A stretch of DNA of 64,000 nt, taken from assembly GCA_029289325.1 (NCBI GenBank), contig JARFTV010000010.1, positions 40,520-104,519 on the forward strand, read 5' to 3'. The notes under the pieces are model-generated. The model was given only the letters and a program-made list of their open reading frames with translations. It was not told where the DNA came from and searched no databases. The stretch comes from Alphaproteobacteria bacterium (GTDB lineage: Bacteria; Pseudomonadota; Alphaproteobacteria; Rhodobacterales; Rhodobacteraceae). The translations under genes were made by a program, and so were the position numbers. This document shows, in pieces, positions 1-12,633 of the stretch (positions are counted from its first letter, which is position 1; every line of letters begins with the position of its first letter).

Positions 1-408
1 CAGTGCGGCGATCTCCTCGACCTCCGGGGTCAGACCTTCGTAGGATACGGCACCAAGGATCACGGCATCGAAATTCCCGCCGGCGCAGCCTCTCAGCTGT
101 TCGATCTGTCGGGTAAGATTTGGATAGCCGCCGGCCTCGAACACATCGAACGCGACGCCTAGGCGCATGGCCTCTTCAACCATCCCGTAGTTGACGGACA
201 GCCAGTAGGCATCCTTGAGATGCGGATACAGGATGCAAAGCCGCCAAGGCCGCGCCGCCCGCTCCAGCGGCTCATAGGCCAGTGGCACACCGGCGCTGCC
301 GTCATCGAAAGGCACCGCCCGCGCCTCAAGCTGCCAGACCTCTTGCGCCGCGGCCTGCCCTGCGGCAAGCGCCAGCAAAGATGCCAAGAGGCTGCGAACA
401 GCGAACAC
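1..408 (-). CDS. torT: TorT, periplasmic TMAO-sensing protein of the TorS system (partial, 3' end outside window)
   Basis: Only the first 136 codons are in the window; the gene runs off the left edge. Reading the minus strand from a GTG at 408 gives a signal peptide (hydrophobic stretch ending ...GQAAAQE) and then a periplasmic-binding-protein fold start with TorT-like blocks: WRLCILYPHLKDAYWLSVNY, an EAGGYPNL block and DAVILGAVSYEGL. In the Tor system TorT binds trimethylamine N-oxide in the periplasm and presents it to the sensor kinase TorS. GTG is chosen because a purine-rich ribosome-binding site (GGGGAGAAGG) lies directly upstream and no ATG fits the signal peptide. It is divergent from torS, with about 60 bp between the starts. 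Family assignment is firm; ligand identity is inferred from the family. Confidence 0.82.
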   Translation of the reverse strand, partial: MFAVRSLLASLLALAAGQAAAQEVWQLEARAVPFDDGSAGVPLAYEPLERAARPWRLCILYPHLKDAYWLSVNYGMVEEAMRLGVAFDVFEAGGYPNLTRQIEQLRGCAGGNFDAVILGAVSYEGLTPEVEEIAAL

Positions 409-469
409 TTCCTTCTCCCCCCGGCACAAACGGTGCTAGCCTCGATGCGGGATGGTCCCGGAGGAAGTC

Positions 470-5165
<4,696 letters not shown>

Positions 5166-5200
5166 AGCCCGGTGTCACCTTCCGGTGACGACCCCAACTT

Positions 5201-5231
5201 GCCACCTGGCCTTGCCGGGTGGCCCTTTCTT
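5201..5231 (+). terminator. Intercistronic hairpin between binding protein and ATPase genes
   Basis: GCCACC at 5201-5206 pairs with GGTGGC at 5218-5223 and is followed by CCTTTCTT. The hairpin sits 35 bp after the binding-protein stop and just before the AGGAGG of the ATPase gene. Such structures often protect the upstream message or partly terminate, raising binding protein over membrane components. Expression effect is inferred. Confidence 0.45.
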
Positions 5232-5246
5232 CCCAGGAGGCTGCCC

Positions 5247-6275
5247 ATGACCGGGAACGATGTAGTGATTTCGTGCAGGAATGTCTGGAAGGTCTTTGGC
5301 GACCATCCGGAACGCCTTGCACCCAGCCTGACGCCCCAGACCACGATGGAGGAGCTGCGCGCCCTTGGCCATATCGCCGCAGTCCGCGATGTTTCGCTCG
5401 ACATTCGACGTGGCGAAATGCTGGTGGTCATGGGGCTTTCCGGCTCGGGCAAATCCACACTCGTCCGCTGCCTCGCGCGCCTGCTTGACATCACCGCGGG
5501 CACCATCACGGTCGAAGACCGCGACATCGCCAAGCTGTCCGAGGCCGGCCTCATCGACCTGCGCCGTCGCAAGATGGGGATGGTCTTTCAAAGCTTCGGC
5601 CTGCTTCCCCATCGCACTGCGCTTGAGAATGTGGCCTTCCCGCTGGAAATGCGCGGGCAGGACCGCACCTCCCGCATTGCCCGGGCGCGCGACATGCTGG
5701 CGCTGGTCGGCCTGAAGGGCCGCGAAGGCTATTTCCCGCGTGAGCTTTCCGGCGGTCAGCAGCAGCGCGTGGGCATCGCACGCTCGCTGGCGGTAGAGCC
5801 CGACATCTGGTTCCTGGACGAGCCCTTCAGCGCGCTCGACCCCCTCATCCGGCGCGAGATGCAGGATGAATTCCTGCGGCTGAAGGGAATGCTGGCCAAG
5901 ACCATCGTCTTCATCACCCACGATTTCGACGAGGCCCTCCGCCTGGCTGACCGTATCGCGATCATGAAGGACGGGGCGGTCGAACAGATCGACACGCCGG
6001 AACGCATCGTCATGGCCCCGGCCACGCCCTATGTAGCCAAGTTCACCGAATCCGTCGACCGTACCCGCGTGGTCCATGCCGGCGCACTTGCCCTGCCGGT
6101 CGAGGACCGCCAGATTGACGGCGATCCCCTGCCTGCGGGTGAGACCCTTCACGCTCTGGCTCGGCGGATCGTGGGCGATAGCCGCCCCCTGATCCCGCTG
6201 ACATCCGAGGGGCGGATCGCCGGCCTTCTGGACCGCAACGCCGCACTCGACCTGCTTCTAGGGCCGGCAGCATGA
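5247..6275 (+). CDS. ABC transporter ATP-binding protein, quaternary amine family (ProV/TmoV-like)
   Basis: Cytoplasmic ATPase of the importer, about 342 aa. It has Walker A (GLSGSGKST), Q-loop (MVFQSFGLLPH), signature LSGGQQQRVGIA, Walker B (IWFLDEPFSALDP) and H-loop (VFITHDFDEA). The insert after NVWKVFGDHPER and before the Walker A motif is typical of ProV-type ATPases. The C-terminal part (after about 265) is a short tail in place of a clear tandem CBS pair. AGGAGG at 5235-5240 fixes the ATG at 5247, although the frame is open to 5172. The last codons overlap the permease start by 4 nt, indicating coupled translation. Confidence 0.85.
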   Translation: MTGNDVVISCRNVWKVFGDHPERLAPSLTPQTTMEELRALGHIAAVRDVSLDIRRGEMLVVMGLSGSGKSTLVRCLARLLDITAGTITVEDRDIAKLSEAGLIDLRRRKMGMVFQSFGLLPHRTALENVAFPLEMRGQDRTSRIARARDMLALVGLKGREGYFPRELSGGQQQRVGIARSLAVEPDIWFLDEPFSALDPLIRREMQDEFLRLKGMLAKTIVFITHDFDEALRLADRIAIMKDGAVEQIDTPERIVMAPATPYVAKFTESVDRTRVVHAGALALPVEDRQIDGDPLPAGETLHALARRIVGDSRPLIPLTSEGRIAGLLDRNAALDLLLGPAA

Positions 6276-8248
6276 TGGCTGAAACGCTTCCCGCCCCGTC
6301 TGTCCGTCTGGACCAAAAGCGCATCGCCCAGGCCGTTCTGCTTGCCGCGCTGGTTCTTGTCGTCTTTCGCAATGGTTTGCCGGATGCGCTGGTCCGGCTG
6401 CCGGATGCCCTGATCCTGCCTTTCGCGGATTGGATCAACGCCGCCTTCGGCTTTGCCCGCGACGACCTGGGTCTGATGGCCGTTACACGCGCCTTTTCGG
6501 ATCTGGTGGAGTTCTGCCTCGATGTGACGGCGAACCTCCTCTATGGCAAATCGCGCTGGCCCCGGATCGGACCGATCCCCTGGGTGGTGATAGCGGCCAC
6601 GGCCACCGTCGCGGGCTACGCTCTGGGTGGCTGGCGGCTGGCGGCGCTGGCGGGCGGAACCTTTGTCTGGATCGCCGTCATGGGACAATGGAAATGGGCG
6701 ATGGAGACGCTGTCGGTCATCGTCGTGGCCGTTCCTTTCTCGGTCGCCCTTGGTCTGGCAATGGGTACGCTGGCCTGGCGTTACAAGACGGCCGAACGCA
6801 TCCTGAACCCAGTGCTGAACATCGCCCAGTCCCTGCCGCATTTCGCCTACATGATCCCGGTGGTGGTCTTCATCGGGGTCGGCCCCAAGGCGGGCGCTAT
6901 CGTCACCATCATCTTCTCGGTCCCGCCGATGATCCGGATGACCCTCCTCGGTCTGCGCGCCGTTCCGCCCGAGATCATCGAAAGCGGCAAGATGAGCGGT
7001 ACGACCAGGTGGCAGTTGATGACCCGCGTCCGCCTGCCGGCCGCCCGGACCGAACTCTTGATCGGCGTCAACCAGGTGATCATGCAAAGCCTGGCGATGG
7101 TCGTTCTGGCCAGCTTTATCGGCATGCCGGGCCTGGGGCAGAAACTCCTGCAACTCCTCCAGGCGCTGAAGATCGGCCTTTCGGTCGAGATCGGCATCAC
7201 CATCGTGCTGCTTGCCATCGTGCTGGACCGGATGTCGAAGGCCTGGGCGGTCAAGCAGCCGGTGCATCACGAGGAAGGGGTCACCTGGCTTTATCGCCAC
7301 CGCCTGCTGGCAATCTGGGTCGGCCTTGTCGCGCTTGGCTTTCTGCTCGCCACGGTTCACCCGTATTTCGCCGAGGTCGGCCGGAAAGAGGCCCTCAGCC
7401 TGGCCAGCCCGCTTGACGCAATGGTCGGCGCATTCATCGGAGCGGTCTCTCCCGTCACTGACTGGTTGCGCTGGTTCCTTATCACCTGGGTCCTGATCCC
7501 GGTGCGCGACGCGTTTCTCTGGCTGCCGGTCTCGGCCGTCCTGCTTCTGCTCGCCGGTGTCGGCTACCGGATCGGCGGGCTGCGTTCAGCCTTGATCTGC
7601 ATCGCCTTCATCCTGCCGATTGCGCTTTCCGGCTGGTGGGACCGGGCAATGATCACGGCCTACACGGTCGTCGTCGCAGTCACGCTCGCCCTAGCCATCG
7701 GAATTCCGTTGGGACTTCTGGGGGCCGCGAACGGGACACGCGCCAGCCGCTTCCTCCTGGTCTGCGACACGCTTCAGACCTTCCCCAGCTTCATCTACCT
7801 GATCCCGGTGGTGATGCTGTTCGGCGTGAACGACGTCGCCGTCATCGCGGCCGTCATGGTCTTCGCAACGGTCCCGATCATCCGCTACACGATCGAGGGC
7901 CTCCGCAGCATCCCGCCGGAAATCGTGGAATCCGCGCAGATGTCAGGGGCCAGCCCAAGCCAGCTTATGTGGCATGTCAAACTGCCGCTGGCGGTTCCGA
8001 CCCTGGTCGTCGGCGCCAACCAGTCGATCATGTTCGCGCTGTTCATGGTCATCATCGCCGCTTTCATCGGAACGCAGGATCTTGGCCAAGAGATGCAACG
8101 CGCCCTCTCCTCGACGGATGTCGGCAAGGGCTTGGTCCTTGGCTTCGCCGTCGCCTTCATTGGGTTGATGGCCGACCATCTGCTTCTGAAATGGGCCCGC
8201 GGGCGTAACACGATTCGGAGCGGAGATGCCGGATTTGGCGGTCATTGA
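6272..8248 (+). CDS. Double-length ABC transporter permease, glycine betaine/TMAO type (ProW/TmoW-like)
   Basis: 658-aa inner-membrane permease carrying two copies of the BPD_transp_1 domain in one chain, so one polypeptide can supply both halves of the channel. The two EAA loops are clearly related: GLRAVPPEIIESGKMSGTT in the N-terminal half and GLRSIPPEIVESAQMSGAS in the C-terminal half, each followed by a VGANQ/IGVNQ segment and further helices. ProW is usually a single-domain protein of about 350 aa, so this is an internal duplication or fusion, a form I associate with TMAO-type TmoW permeases. It ends the operon and is followed by a strong hairpin. Confidence 0.82.
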   Translation: MMAETLPAPSVRLDQKRIAQAVLLAALVLVVFRNGLPDALVRLPDALILPFADWINAAFGFARDDLGLMAVTRAFSDLVEFCLDVTANLLYGKSRWPRIGPIPWVVIAATATVAGYALGGWRLAALAGGTFVWIAVMGQWKWAMETLSVIVVAVPFSVALGLAMGTLAWRYKTAERILNPVLNIAQSLPHFAYMIPVVVFIGVGPKAGAIVTIIFSVPPMIRMTLLGLRAVPPEIIESGKMSGTTRWQLMTRVRLPAARTELLIGVNQVIMQSLAMVVLASFIGMPGLGQKLLQLLQALKIGLSVEIGITIVLLAIVLDRMSKAWAVKQPVHHEEGVTWLYRHRLLAIWVGLVALGFLLATVHPYFAEVGRKEALSLASPLDAMVGAFIGAVSPVTDWLRWFLITWVLIPVRDAFLWLPVSAVLLLLAGVGYRIGGLRSALICIAFILPIALSGWWDRAMITAYTVVVAVTLALAIGIPLGLLGAANGTRASRFLLVCDTLQTFPSFIYLIPVVMLFGVNDVAVIAAVMVFATVPIIRYTIEGLRSIPPEIVESAQMSGASPSQLMWHVKLPLAVPTLVVGANQSIMFALFMVIIAAFIGTQDLGQEMQRALSSTDVGKGLVLGFAVAFIGLMADHLLLKWARGRNTIRSGDAGFGGH

Positions 8249-8289
8249 TCCAGACCACGTCACTGCGCGGGCGTTGCCGGGGTTCGAAT

Positions 8290-8313
8290 GCAGGGGATCC
8301 GTCGATCCCCTGC
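8290..8313. terminator. Hairpin between convergent genes
   Basis: A perfect 10-bp stem (GCAGGGGATC / GATCCCCTGC) with tetraloop CGTC lies between the permease stop and the end of the minus-strand Hint gene. There is no U-run on either side, so it is either a weak bidirectional terminator or an mRNA-stabilising 3' end. Confidence 0.5.
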
Positions 8314-8326
8314 CAGAAATCAAAAG

Positions 8327-9394
8327 CTACAGGTGCGCGCTGGCGCTGCGGGCCACGGTCTGCCTGTAGGCCAGTGCGCTCCGTCCGATGCGGCGCAGAA
8401 GAACCGCAGCCTCGGTCGATTTCAGCGTTGGCAGGGCGTCGGGACGCGACAGCATCGCCTCGGCGCCCAGAGCGTCAAGCGTCGCGTCCAGCGCGGTCCG
8501 GGTCGGGCCGGTCATAAGCTCGACCATTCGGCGAGCGGGCTGGAAGCTCTCGACCGGCAGGCCCTCGGCCAGAAGGATCTCGTGCCGCTCCAGAAGGATG
8601 TGGACATAACGGACGCCCTCGGCCTCGTTCAGGACATGGGCCAACGTGCCGACAAGATGCCGGGCGACGACGAACACCCGCGGCTCGCCGAAAAGCAGCT
8701 CGCAGGCCGGATCCTCAAGCGCGACGCGGTGCTGCGGCGAAAGGTCGAGGTCACATTCCGGCAAACCGGGTCCGATGGAGCCCGCCGGGATGCGGATCGG
8801 ACGCAGGGCGGGATCGGCGGCAAGCGCCGAGCCACTGTAGCTGGAGATGCCGACCCAGGCGACGGGCACGGCGCGGCCGTCCTCAGTCAGGACCATGTCT
8901 CCGGGACGCAGGGTTTCGGCCGCCTGCGGGCCCGTAGGCGTGGCGATCCGGGTCCCGGCGCAGAAGCAGATCGGCGGCGGATTAAGGTTCACGCCGGTCA
9001 GCGGGATGGCACCGTTGCCGATGGCGTTCATCTGCGCCTGGGTCGCCGGGGGTTCGCCGAGGACGTAGAAGTATTCCCGAAGCTGGCCGTTGACGGTCAC
9101 GTTCAGTACGACGACTGTCCGCCCGACCAAAGCAGCGGGAACCTGAGAATTGCCGGGCAGGACACCAGTCAGGACGACGGTGAAATTATAGGTCACGCCG
9201 TTGATTATGACCTGGGTGTCCGGGTCCGGCAGGCCGTTGTTCTGCTCGAGCAGCAGGTCGCCGGTGCCGTTGTCGGTAAATGTCAGAAGCGTGGTCGGAG
9301 CCTGATTTGTCCCGATCGGGTTCAGGGTCTGATTGTTGGCCGTGATCGAATCCTGCCGGGCCCAGACTGTAAAAGTGGCCATCGAAGCACCCAT
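8327..9394 (-). CDS. Hint-domain-containing protein
   Basis: About 355 aa. The C-terminal half is a Hint (hedgehog/intein) domain starting near residue 144 with CFCAGTRIATPTG and continuing with LRPGDMVLTEDG, LDLSPQHRVAL and VRYVHILLERHEILLAEG, which match the Hint_2 type common as single genes in Rhodobacterales. The N-terminal part (about 1-140) is a low-identity beta-rich region with no signal peptide that I recognise. Standard intein splicing is unlikely, because no C-terminal His-Asn followed by an extein is visible; autoprocessing after the CFCAGT cysteine is possible but unproven. The second Met (9382) could be the true start, since neither ATG has a convincing Shine-Dalgarno. Function unknown. 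Confidence 0.75.
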   Translation of the reverse strand: MGASMATFTVWARQDSITANNQTLNPIGTNQAPTTLLTFTDNGTGDLLLEQNNGLPDPDTQVIINGVTYNFTVVLTGVLPGNSQVPAALVGRTVVVLNVTVNGQLREYFYVLGEPPATQAQMNAIGNGAIPLTGVNLNPPPICFCAGTRIATPTGPQAAETLRPGDMVLTEDGRAVPVAWVGISSYSGSALAADPALRPIRIPAGSIGPGLPECDLDLSPQHRVALEDPACELLFGEPRVFVVARHLVGTLAHVLNEAEGVRYVHILLERHEILLAEGLPVESFQPARRMVELMTGPTRTALDATLDALGAEAMLSRPDALPTLKSTEAAVLLRRIGRSALAYRQTVARSASAHL

Positions 9395-9542
9395 ACATTA
9401 ACAACTGGTTGATGGGAGACAGACGGCTGCTCCAGGTCAAGCCCCTGCAGCTGGGAAAGGGATTGCAACCACTGGTTTGCGGGCAAGTGCAGCGCGCCGG
9501 CCACGCACGATTCTCTCCCTGGTTGCAGGAAGCGAGACCCGC

Positions 9543-10673
9543 TCACCTGGGGGCGATATCGCCCTCGGCGCGTTGCCGATGGAACTGGTCGACGAAGTCC
9601 GACAGCGTCCCGGCCGCAATCGAATCGCGCAGGCCCTGCATGAGCACCTGATAGTAATGCAGGTTGTGCCAGGTCAGGAGCATGGAGCCGATGATCTCGT
9701 CCGCCCTGACCACATGGTGAAGGTAGGCGCGCGAGTAGCTGCGGCAGGCGGGGCACTGGCAGCCTTCCTCGAGCGGGCGGGGGTCATCCTTGTGGCGGGC
9801 GTTGCGCAGGTTGACCTGACCCCGCGCGGTCCAGGCCTGCCCGGTGCGGCCCGAGCGGGACGGGAGCACGCAATCCATCATGTCGACCCCGCGCTGGACC
9901 GCGCCGACGATGTCGTCGGGCTTGCCCACGCCCATCAGGTAGCGCGGCTTGTCCTCTGGCAGGAAGCCGGGGGCGTAGTCGAGGACGCAGAACATCGCCT
10001 CCTGCCCCTCGCCCACGGCAAGGCCGCCGATGGCATAGCCGTCGAAGCCGATGGCTTTCAGCGCCTCGGCCGATTCCTCGCGCAGTTCGCGGGTGACGCC
10101 ACCCTGCATGATGCCGAACAGCGCATGGCCCGGTCGGTCGCCAAAGGCATCGCGGCTGCGCTGCGCCCAACGCATGGACAGGCGCATGGATTTGGCCACC
10201 TCGGCCTCGGTCGCAGGCAGCGCGGGACATTCGTCGAAGCACATGACGATATCCGAGCCGAGGAGCTTCTGGATCTCCATGCTGCGTTCAGGGGTCAGCG
10301 TGTGTTTCGAGCCGTCCAGATGCGAGGAAAAGCGGACGCCTTCCTCGGTCAGTTTGCGCAGGGGACCCAGCGACATGACCTGAAAGCCGCCGGAATCGGT
10401 GAGGATCGGCCGGGGCCAGTTCATGAAGCGGTGCAGCCCGCCAAGCGCGGCGATCCGTTCGGCCGTGGGGCGCAGCATCAGGTGGTAGGTGTTGCCCAGC
10501 AGGATGTCGGCCCCCGTCGCGCGGACGCTTTCCGGCAGCATCGCCTTGACCGTCGCCGCCGTGCCCACGGGCATGAAGGCGGGGGTGCGAATCTCTCCCC
10601 TTGTGGTCTGGATCACCCCGGTGCGCGCCGCGCCATCGGTTGCCGTCACGCTGAAACTGATGCCCGTCGCCAT
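9543..10673 (-). CDS. tgt: Queuine/preQ1 tRNA-ribosyltransferase (tRNA-guanine transglycosylase)
   Basis: About 376-aa cytoplasmic enzyme that swaps guanine-34 for preQ1 in GUN-anticodon tRNAs during queuosine synthesis. It shows the bacterial Tgt hallmarks: [10 protein letters not shown] (base-binding Asp near residue 93), [26 protein letters not shown], the nucleophile region [17 protein letters not shown] (Asp near 267) and the zinc site [16 protein letters not shown] with a later His near 336. The frame opens upstream to 10751, but the start at 10673 (MATGISFSV) is correct for the family and has a GGGGTGG about 6 nt upstream. It is a single gene, not in an operon with queA. Confidence 0.96.
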   Translation of the reverse strand: MATGISFSVTATDGAARTGVIQTTRGEIRTPAFMPVGTAATVKAMLPESVRATGADILLGNTYHLMLRPTAERIAALGGLHRFMNWPRPILTDSGGFQVMSLGPLRKLTEEGVRFSSHLDGSKHTLTPERSMEIQKLLGSDIVMCFDECPALPATEAEVAKSMRLSMRWAQRSRDAFGDRPGHALFGIMQGGVTRELREESAEALKAIGFDGYAIGGLAVGEGQEAMFCVLDYAPGFLPEDKPRYLMGVGKPDDIVGAVQRGVDMMDCVLPSRSGRTGQAWTARGQVNLRNARHKDDPRPLEEGCQCPACRSYSRAYLHHVVRADEIIGSMLLTWHNLHYYQVLMQGLRDSIAAGTLSDFVDQFHRQRAEGDIAPR

Positions 10674-10766
10674 TCGCGCCACCCCTGTGTTGCCGTCTCC
10701 TTGGGCCAAAACGGCGGAAAAGTGAAGCAGAAGGCATCCAATCCCCCGCAACGCCCGTATTCGTGC

Positions 10767-10815
10767 TTGACCTGTGTAAAGATGTGTCTATCTGCGAGTG
10801 AATGAACGTTCATTC
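10767..10815 (+). promoter_or_regulatory. Promoter and TetR-type operator of the RND efflux operon
   Basis: TTGACC (10767-10772), a 16-bp spacer and TATCTG (10789-10794) form a sigma70-like promoter. Immediately downstream is the perfect 16-bp palindrome GAATGAACGTTCATTC at 10800-10815. Placed at the expected transcription start and upstream of a TetR gene, it is a good autoregulatory operator candidate. It also argues against the GTG at 10798 being the start codon. Confidence 0.6.
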
Positions 10816-10821
10816 CCGCCC

Positions 10822-11442
10822 ATGGTGACCATGCCCCCCCTGCCCCATCCCATTCCCCCCGCCGAAGAGCGCAGCCTGGAAATCCTGGCCTCGATCCGCC
10901 GTGCCTTCGCCGAAAAGGGCTTTGACGGCGCCTCGATGCAGGATCTCGCGCGGGCGGCCGGGATGAGCGTGGGGAACTTCTACCGCTATTTCCCGTCGAA
11001 GATGGCGATCGTCCAGGCGATGTGCGGCTACGACCTGGCCGAGATTCAGGGCGAGTTCGCCGAGATCCAGAAATCCGACAAGCCGATGGCCGAATTGCGG
11101 GCGCGGATCCTGGCACATTTCGACGAGGAGCAGCTGAAGGATGGCCAGCTCTGGGCCGAGATCACGGCGGCGGCGATCCGCAAGCCCGAGATCGGCGCGG
11201 CGGCGCGCGAGATGGAAGAGACCATCGTCTCGCTGCTGACGACGATCTTTGCCCGCGTCACCGACCGCCCGATGGACGAGGCTCGGGCGAGGTATGAAGG
11301 GCAGTGCCAGATGCTGGTCATGCTGGTGAAGGCCATGGCGATGCGCACCGCGCAATGCGGCCCGGCTGGCCCCGCGCTTGAAGCCCAGGTTCATGCGGTG
11401 ATTGACCGCATCCTCGCCGATATTTCCACCGACAAGGCATAA
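10822..11442 (+). CDS. TetR/AcrR-family regulator of the efflux operon
   Basis: About 206-aa repressor. The N-terminal helix-turn-helix reads ILASIRRAFAEKGFDGASMQDLARAAGMSVGNFYRYFPSK, with the classic TetR recognition-helix sequence; the remainder is an all-helical ligand-binding and dimer domain. It is the first gene before a periplasmic adaptor and an RND pump, so it most likely represses this pump and itself through the palindrome overlapping the promoter. The start at 10822 is preferred; 10831 is also possible, and neither has a strong Shine-Dalgarno. The inducer cannot be predicted. Confidence 0.87.
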   Translation: MVTMPPLPHPIPPAEERSLEILASIRRAFAEKGFDGASMQDLARAAGMSVGNFYRYFPSKMAIVQAMCGYDLAEIQGEFAEIQKSDKPMAELRARILAHFDEEQLKDGQLWAEITAAAIRKPEIGAAAREMEETIVSLLTTIFARVTDRPMDEARARYEGQCQMLVMLVKAMAMRTAQCGPAGPALEAQVHAVIDRILADISTDKA

Positions 11443-11453
11443 GGCTGATCCCG

Positions 11454-12623
11454 ATGCGCCCGACCCCGTTCCTGTTCCTGGCCCTGTTCCTGGCCCCTGC
11501 CCTGACGCTGGCCCCCTCCTTGCCCGCCGCCGCCGAGGAGGCTCTTCCGGCGATCACCGTCACCGAGGTGGTGCCGCAGCCGCTGGCCGAGCGCATCATC
11601 GCCTCGGGCCTGGTCGCGGCGGTCGAGGAGGTGCAGGTCGCGCCCCTGATCGAGGGCCAGCCGCTTGAGGCGCTGCGCGCCGATATCGGCGACCGGGTGG
11701 CCGAGGGTCAGGTGCTGGCGGTCCTGTCACGCTCGACGCTGGAATTGCAGCGGGCGGAGACGGTCGCGGCGCTCGCGGCGGCGCAATCGGGGATCGCGCA
11801 GGGCGAGGCGCAGCTGGTCGAAGCCGAGGCAGCGGCGGCCGAGGCGGCCCGGGTCGCGGAACGGACAGCGCGGCTGCGCGAACAGGGGACCGCCCCGCAG
11901 GCGCAATCGGATGCGGCGACAGCGGCGGCGACTTCAGCGGCGGCGCGGGTGTCGGTGGCGAAACAGGGGCTGGAATCGGCCCGGGCACAGTTGGCGCTGG
12001 CCGAAGCGCGGCTGGAGAATGTGGACCTGCAACTCAGCCGGACCGAGGTGAGGGCCCCGGTCGCGGGCGAGATCGTGGCGCGCAACGCGAAGATCGGCGC
12101 CATCGCGACGGGCGCCGGGCAACCGATGTTCGTCATCGTGCGGGACGCGGCGCTGGAGTTGCGGGCCGATGTCGGCGAGGCGGATGTGCTGCGCCTTGCC
12201 CCCGGCCAGACGGCGCGGCTTCGGGCGGTGGGCATGGCCGAAAAGCTGAGCGGCACGGTGCGGCTGGTGGAACCCACGATCGACGCGACGACCCGGCTGG
12301 GTCGGGCCCGGATCGCGATCGATGACGGACAGGCGGCGCTGCGCCCCGGCATGTTCGTCGAGGCCGAGATCCTCGTGGCCGAGCGCGAGGGGCTGGCGGT
12401 GCCGGTGACTGCGCTGGGATCCTCGCCCGAGGGGCCGGTGGTGATGCGCGTCAGGGATGGCGTGGTGGAGCGGGTCGTGGTGGCCACGGGCATCCGCGAC
12501 AATGGCTTGGTCGAAGTGATCTCGGGCCTGTCGGCAGGCGATCAGGTGGTGACCAAGGCCGGTGCTTTCGTCCGGGCCGGCGACCGGATCAATCCGGTCC
12601 CGGCGGCCGGTCCGACGAACTGA
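11454..12623 (+). CDS. RND efflux periplasmic adaptor subunit (HlyD/MFP family)
   Basis: 389-aa membrane fusion protein linking the RND pump to an outer-membrane channel. A signal peptide (MRPTPFLFLALFLAPALTL...AAAEE) is followed by a split lipoyl domain (VEEVQVAPLIEGQPLEAL...GDRVAEGQVLAVL and RTEVRAPVAGEIVARNAKIG), an Ala/Glu-rich coiled-coil hairpin at about residues 95-190, then beta-barrel and membrane-proximal domains (LRPGMFVEAEI, VEVISGLSAGDQVV). It starts 12 bp after tetR and ends 10 bp before the pump gene. No TolC-type outer-membrane factor is in the window, so the channel must be encoded elsewhere. Confidence 0.92.
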   Translation: MRPTPFLFLALFLAPALTLAPSLPAAAEEALPAITVTEVVPQPLAERIIASGLVAAVEEVQVAPLIEGQPLEALRADIGDRVAEGQVLAVLSRSTLELQRAETVAALAAAQSGIAQGEAQLVEAEAAAAEAARVAERTARLREQGTAPQAQSDAATAAATSAAARVSVAKQGLESARAQLALAEARLENVDLQLSRTEVRAPVAGEIVARNAKIGAIATGAGQPMFVIVRDAALELRADVGEADVLRLAPGQTARLRAVGMAEKLSGTVRLVEPTIDATTRLGRARIAIDDGQAALRPGMFVEAEILVAEREGLAVPVTALGSSPEGPVVMRVRDGVVERVVVATGIRDNGLVEVISGLSAGDQVVTKAGAFVRAGDRINPVPAAGPTN

Positions 12624-12633
12624 GGGGCGCAAG

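Noticed and set aside
8327..9394. Possible intein in the Hint-domain protein
   Set aside because: No host protein sequence is interrupted and no C-terminal His-Asn splice junction or homing endonuclease is visible.
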